NCBI GenBank assembly: GCA_017695055.1
Contig: JADILY010000152.1
Location: forward strand, 1-25,572
Direction: 5' to 3'
DNA: 25,572 nucleotides
Source: Merdivivens faecigallinarum
Lineage (GTDB): Bacteria; Bacteroidota; Bacteroidia; Bacteroidales; UBA932
A program made the translations under genes and the position numbers. Below the pieces are notes generated by a model that was not told the origin of the DNA, ran no database searches, and worked only from the letters and a program-made list of their open reading frames with translations. This document shows positions 22,672-25,572 of this stretch, one piece after another (the stretch's first letter is position 1; each line of letters starts with the position of its first letter).

Positions 22672-22893
22672 AGTGTGGAGCCGATTCGTCTGTTTCCGAA
22701 GAGGCTCTGACAAAACCTGAATGCAAACAGACCGAAACAATCCCCACACTCGTATCGATTGTGCGAATACACAAGCCAATACAAGTGACGGTGCTGTCGT
22801 TATCCTTGCATTCATTGAAACTGTCAGATTTCTTCGGAAGGATAGTGCGAAAACACTTTCACTGATATGTCAATTATCCGCCAATGCGGATAA
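22672..22893 (-). ncRNA. Candidate structured non-coding RNA (five successive hairpins)
   Basis: Read leftward from a promoter at 22899-22930, the predicted transcript starts with a perfect 8-bp hairpin around an ATTG loop (22874-22893). It continues with short stems at 22844-22857 (AGTG/CACT), 22802-22843 (ATCCTT/AAGGAT), 22752-22782 (GTAT..TTGTG/CACAA..ATAC) and a long imperfect stem at 22672-22750. In the last, AGTGTGG...GTCTGTTT pairs with AAACAGAC...CCACACT around a ~29-nt loop. No credible ORF covers it. No match to RNase P, tmRNA or SRP RNA core motifs was recognised. The 3' end lacks a U-run (TTTCATCC). Could also be a palindromic repeat array. Confidence 0.4.
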
Positions 22894-22898
22894 CATTG

Positions 22899-22930
22899 CA
22901 AATATACGCAGAAGCCGAGAGAAACGCAAA
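22899..22930 (-). promoter_or_regulatory. Leftward promoter with no protein gene directly behind it
   Basis: On the minus strand TTTG (plus 22927-22930), a 20-bp spacer and TATATTTG (plus 22899-22906) fit the Bacteroidota consensus. The nearest gene, pepP, is 310 bp away and has its own -7 box. Confidence 0.55.
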
Positions 22931-23091
22931 CGAACTTTTTCGATTTCGATTAGCACTTCCGGTTTGCATTCACGAGGCGCGCTTCCGGGCGCAACAGTAT
23001 TGCGGCGCGGGCAAATTTCAGCCGTTATTTTGCAATGACAGCACCTGATGGGATTGTTTCGCATGTAAAGTAAGCCGGTCTTGTCATAAAA

Positions 23092-23283
23092 GCACGCCCC
23101 GACTTAACTTGGTGATGCTGTTTTCTGTTTATAATCAATGTATTAAAGGTGTGAATATAATTTTTAACTGTGGATTTCATGGGGTTAAGAACCTGCTGAA
23201 ATCCACAGTGATTTTTCGCTTGGTATTATGCTTATTATTGATTTACAGTGAGTTATAATTGCGAAAGCCGAGTCGGGGCGTGC
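23092..23283. repeat. 192-bp inverted-repeat element, copy 2
   Basis: It begins GCACGCCCCGACTTAACT, identical to copy 1 at 913-930, and ends GAGTCGGGGCGTGC, the exact inverse of its own start over that stretch. The centre is a perfect 13-bp hairpin, ACTGTGGATTTCA (23167-23179) / TGAAATCCACAGT (23197-23209), with GGTTAAGAACC in the loop. Both copies are exactly 192 bp although most internal sequence differs; TTGATTTACA(A/G)TG in the right half is shared. No ORF and no target duplication are visible. Confidence 0.75.
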
Positions 23284-23309
23284 GCGTAAGTAAATGGGGA
23301 AATGATGTT

Positions 23310-24137
23310 TTACTTGGCGTATTCTTCCTTGACGATGCGCAACGCCTTGATGGCGGCAGGGAAGCCGATGTAAGGCAGGCACTGGATGACGGCGGCGGTC
23401 AGCGTTTCGGGCGTATTTCCGGCGTTGATGTTGCCGTGATAGTGCGAGTGGAGCTGGCTTTCGGCTTCCAAGGTAGCCAGTACGCAGTAGCCCAACAGCT
23501 CGCGTGTCTTCAAATCAAGTGTGCCGCGGCTGTATATGTCGCCGAAAAAATAATCCGTAAGGAACCGTTCCACATCTTTGCCCATGTCACCCGGCATGCC
23601 TTCCATTACCGGGGCGATGCCGCCGGGATAGAGCTTGTCCTGAATAGCCTTGCCCGTCTCGTGGCGTGTTTCCTCCGTCACTGTGTCCTGTTTTTCCAAC
23701 GGCAGGCTGATGCCCCGCTCCTTGAATACCTCATTCACCGTGGCAACGGCGTTCAACATCTTGGGGAAACCGATGAACGGTGCGGTGAGGTACATCACTT
23801 CGCGCAGTTCATCTGGGGTGACTCCCACATTGAGTGCCGCCCCGGCGTGGGCTTTCAGCTGCGGGAGGGTTTGCATCGTGGCAAGGGTGATGCAGGTAAT
23901 CATCTCGCGCTGTTTCAGTGTCAATTCGCCCGTCTGGAACACTTCACCGAAAATGAATTTTTGAAGGATATCCATCATCTCCGGGTCCGTACCCTGTCCG
24001 GTAAGGGCTTCACCGCTGAACAAGGTGTGATAATTCTGCTTACATACTTCGATTCTATCCATGGTGTCTATTGTCTGTGCCGTCGTGGACAGGCTCCCTG
24101 CCAGCACGAGGGCGATTATACATATTAATTTTTTCAT
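23310..24137 (-). CDS. Exported protein with two carboxymuconolactone decarboxylase-like domains
   Basis: The 275 residues start with a signal peptide (MKKLICIIALVLAGSLSTTAQ). Two repeats of the AhpD/CMD helical fold follow, at about residues 50-140 (TLKQREMITCITLATMQTLPQLKAHAGAALNVGVTPDELREVMYLTAPFIGFPKMLNAV) and 190-270 (DLKTRELLGYCVLATLEAESQLHSHYHGNINAGNTPETLTAAVIQCLPYIGFPAAIKAL). The CxxC of AhpD peroxidases is absent, so peroxidase activity is unlikely; the true substrate is unknown. The gene follows the broken membrane-protein gene by 8 nt and the secreted cupin further up, and such genes often occur together in Bacteroidales. A periplasmic location is inferred from the signal. Confidence 0.85.
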   Translation of the reverse strand: MKKLICIIALVLAGSLSTTAQTIDTMDRIEVCKQNYHTLFSGEALTGQGTDPEMMDILQKFIFGEVFQTGELTLKQREMITCITLATMQTLPQLKAHAGAALNVGVTPDELREVMYLTAPFIGFPKMLNAVATVNEVFKERGISLPLEKQDTVTEETRHETGKAIQDKLYPGGIAPVMEGMPGDMGKDVERFLTDYFFGDIYSRGTLDLKTRELLGYCVLATLEAESQLHSHYHGNINAGNTPETLTAAVIQCLPYIGFPAAIKALRIVKEEYAK

Positions 24138-24144
24138 CTCTCTT

Positions 24145-24182
24145 TTTATATAATTTTACGGAATTTATATAATTTTACGGAA
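24145..24182. repeat. 19-bp tandem duplication at the 3' end of the membrane-protein pseudogene
   Basis: TTTATATAATTTTACGGAA occurs twice without a gap (24145-24163 and 24164-24182). The duplication alters the last codons of the leftward frame (…KLYKFRKII), and 19 is not a multiple of three. Confidence 0.85.
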
Positions 24183-24501
24183 TCCACGACCAACAGTATG
24201 CCCAACACATCCATCACTGGAAGTATCGCCAATTGTACGGGATTGAAGTTAATAAACAATTCCGAAGAATGGAACAAGTTGAACAGCATGATGAATATCG
24301 CCAAGACGATATTGCTTACTGCTCCAAAGGTTTTCCGCATGTACGATCGCACAACAATCCGATGACAGGAGTCAAATAACAGACTGCCATCATAAAGAAC
24401 AATAATCAGGTCGGTGCCGTGCCCGATGATTCGACAACCATATCGACATTCCAAAACAACGGCATCATGTCTGTCAGGTTGTGCATTGTGAAGCTTACCA
24501 T
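24146..24501 (-). pseudogene. Broken small membrane-protein gene (stop plus frameshift)
   Basis: A leftward frame opens at ATG 24501 (MVSFTMHNLTDMMPLFWNVD) and meets TGA at codon 32 (24406-24408). Beyond it the same frame still reads as plausible membrane protein (LLFFMMAVCYLTPVIGLLCDRTCGK) before another stop. The sensible sequence then resumes in a different frame (SNIVLAIFIMLFNLFHSSELFINFNPVQLAILPVMDVLGILLVVDSVKLY) to a stop at 24146. Two lesions thus separate parts of one protein of ~115 residues with three or four membrane helices. I do not recognise the family. It lies between the cupin and CMD genes, 17 nt after the cupin stop. A sequencing error could explain one lesion but hardly both. 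Confidence 0.65.
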
Positions 24502-24518
24502 GTAATAGGTGTTTTTCT

Positions 24519-25034
24519 TTATTTTCCTAATCGGTTATATTCTTCGTCGGTCACGGGCTCCAGCCATTCATTGGACGTGTTTTCTCCGGGAACCTCAAAG
24601 GCGAGATGCGCGAACCAGCTGTCCGCTGCCGCTCCATGCCAATGCTTTACATTGGCCGGGATGTGAATGACGTCGCCCGGAAGCATCTGTACGGCAGGTT
24701 TGCCTTCTTCCTGGTACCAGCCCTTGCCAGCCACGCAGACAAGCATCTGTCCTCCTCCTTTGGTCGCATGGTGGATGTGCCAGTTGTTGCGGCATCCTGG
24801 CTCGAAAGTGACATTGCTGAAAGGTATCTGCTCCTTGGATATCGGAGCCAGATAGCTGTTGCTGATGAAATACTTGGCGTAAGCGGTGTTCGGTTCTCCA
24901 ATCGGGAAAATCATTTCTTGTTGAAAGGCGGCTTTGCCGTCAGCTTCAACCGCCTGTGTAATCTTTTCCTGTGCCATAGTTCCTTGAATGTTTGTCATTG
25001 TTGCTACCAATAATAAAAACAGTATTTTTTTCAT
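24519..25034 (-). CDS. Exported cupin-domain protein
   Basis: The 171 residues begin with a signal peptide (MKKILFLLLVATMTNIQGTMAQ). A single cupin barrel follows: FEPGCRNNWHIHHATKGGGQMLVCVAGKGWYQEEG holds the first motif with metal-binding His residues and a following Gln/Glu, and MLPGDVIHIPANVKHWHGAAADSWFAHL is the second motif with the last His. Such cupins often occur beside carboxymuconolactone decarboxylase-like genes, as here, which suggests a shared but unknown substrate (inference). It is read in the same direction as its neighbours; the dehydrogenase remnant lies 104 nt upstream. Confidence 0.88.
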   Translation of the reverse strand: MKKILFLLLVATMTNIQGTMAQEKITQAVEADGKAAFQQEMIFPIGEPNTAYAKYFISNSYLAPISKEQIPFSNVTFEPGCRNNWHIHHATKGGGQMLVCVAGKGWYQEEGKPAVQMLPGDVIHIPANVKHWHGAAADSWFAHLAFEVPGENTSNEWLEPVTDEEYNRLGK

Positions 25035-25064
25035 ATTCTTGATTTATTAATTCTTTCTCTAAAA

Positions 25065-25095
25065 ACAGTGCCTTCCAAAAACTGACAGACACTGT
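25065..25095 (-). terminator. Possible terminator between the dehydrogenase remnant and the cupin
   Basis: Leftward, ACAGTG (plus 25090-25095) pairs with CACTGT (plus 25065-25070) and is followed by four more T (plus 25061-25064). An alternative small hairpin GACAG-TGT-CTGTC lies in the same place. If active, the cupin needs its own promoter; none was recognised. Confidence 0.4.
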
Positions 25096-25138
25096 CTCCA
25101 ATTTTTTGATAAAGTCTTCTTTTTTAATAAATAATCTG

Positions 25139-25493
25139 TTATTTGTACGATTCTTTATATATGTTCACGATGTCCTCGTCCGTCATCTGTACACGGTCGC
25201 TGGTGAACATTACGCCCATCACCGTTCTCACGGGCAAACTTCGCTCCGGCATTCACGTTGTCCACGGTAGGATTGGGTGTCACGCCATCGAACACCACGG
25301 TTTCCACGCCAGTCTTGTGCAGCTGTCCTTCAGTGCGCGACAGATAACCGTTGGCACGGGTCGATTTGCCGTTGGAGATGACGATGAGGGCGCGTTTGCC
25401 CGGCATCGGTTGTTCACTCAGTTTGTTCAGCATTCCAGCCCCGAACATCACGCGGGTAGGAACGTACATGTCGTAAGTAAGATTTGTTTCCAT
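25139..25493 (-). pseudogene. Iron-containing alcohol dehydrogenase with a large internal deletion
   Basis: The N-terminal ~91 residues are a normal start of an iron-dependent alcohol dehydrogenase (butanol dehydrogenase-like): YDMYVPTRVMFGAGMLNKLS, then RALIVISNGKS and VVFDGVTPNPTVDNVNAGAKFARENG. The next expected block (GGGSS nucleotide-binding loop) and the metal-binding His/Asp residues are missing. Instead the DNA passes, near 25215-25225 and in another frame, straight to VMGVMFTSDRVQMTDEDIVNIYKESYK and a stop at 25139, which reads like the family's C-terminal end. About 270 of the family's ~385 residues are lost. The 112-residue open frame ending at 25155 is an artefact of the junction. 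Confidence 0.8.
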
Positions 25494-25508
25494 TGCTCTT
25501 GATGTTAG

Positions 25509-25550
25509 AAGCTGTTTAAAATTTTTTCTCAGAAAATTTGAGACAGGCTT
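25509..25550. repeat. Palindromic repeat beginning GAAGCTGTTTAAAATTT, copy 2
   Basis: AAGCTGTTTAAAATTTT and AAAATTTGAGACAGGCTT form an imperfect ~17-bp stem around TTCTCAG. The 17-base arm (25508-25524) is identical to the one at 2358-2374. It lies just upstream of the dehydrogenase remnant and may end a gene beyond the window. Confidence 0.5.
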
Positions 25551-25572
25551 TTGTGCAGGTTTTCGTCGTTTT

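Noticed and set aside
22589..22774. 62-residue N-terminal extension of the M24 peptidase
   Set aside because: It would cross the TAAATTTG promoter box and an inverted repeat, and the family start fits MDKIKDR at 22588.
22672..22893. Identity as RNase P RNA, tmRNA or SRP RNA
   Set aside because: None of the conserved core motifs of these RNAs could be found on either strand.
23259..24128. 289-residue rightward ORF opposite the CMD-like gene
   Set aside because: It is antisense to a protein with a signal peptide and two clear CMD domains.
24406..24408. Selenocysteine reading of the TGA in the membrane-protein gene
   Set aside because: No hairpin fitting a bacterial SECIS was seen after it and a second lesion (frameshift) follows.

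Overview
The window is a Bacteroidales-type chromosome segment (phylum Bacteroidota). The pointers are promoters of the TTTG-N19-TAnnTTTG kind rather than -35/-10 boxes, lineage-typical families (DUF4270 lipoprotein, DUF3098, DUF4294, a short GT5-like 'glycogen synthase'), and zinc-free ribosomal proteins. Family or genus cannot be fixed from the sequence alone.

Layout. (1) 1-1805: a tRNA cluster (Leu-CAG, Leu-GAG, Gly-GCC) with its terminator, then about 1.3 kb without an intact gene. This stretch holds a truncated IS-transposase start, several inverted and tandem repeats and a 192-bp element with terminal inverted repeats; it ends at a leftward tRNA-Leu(UAA). (2) 1870-4800: acpP, facing a two-gene leftward unit (GT5-like protein plus DUF4270 lipoprotein). 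(3) 4800-8250: an envelope operon, ftsX-DUF3098-uppP-lpxH (division, undecaprenyl phosphate recycling, lipid A), converging on and overlapping a DUF4294 gene. (4) 8386-19112: a continuous ribosomal protein/secretion/transcription operon: rplP-rpmC-rpsQ-rplN-rplX-rplE-rpsN-rpsH-rplF-rplR-rpsE-rpmD-rplO-secY-map-infA-rpmJ-rpsM-rpsK-rpsD-rpoA-rplQ. It starts at rplP behind its own promoter; the usual front half (rpsJ to rpsC) is not here. (5) A glutamine synthetase gene follows rplQ by 20 nt and shares a strong two-way terminator with a leftward M24 aminopeptidase gene. (6) 22630-25572: an accessory, decaying region. It has a candidate structured RNA behind a leftward promoter, the second copy of the 192-bp element, then a leftward set made of a carboxymuconolactone decarboxylase-like protein, a broken membrane-protein gene, a secreted cupin and an iron-alcohol dehydrogenase reduced to its two ends by an internal deletion.

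The most interesting items are: the diverged but equal-length 192-bp inverted-repeat element present at both ends of the window; the unannotated array of back-to-back hairpins at 22672-22893 behind a good promoter; the split S10/spc cluster; a GNRA-capped hairpin in the one large gap of the operon, just before rpsH; and the deletion-fused dehydrogenase remnant. No CRISPR array, phage or defence system was recognised.
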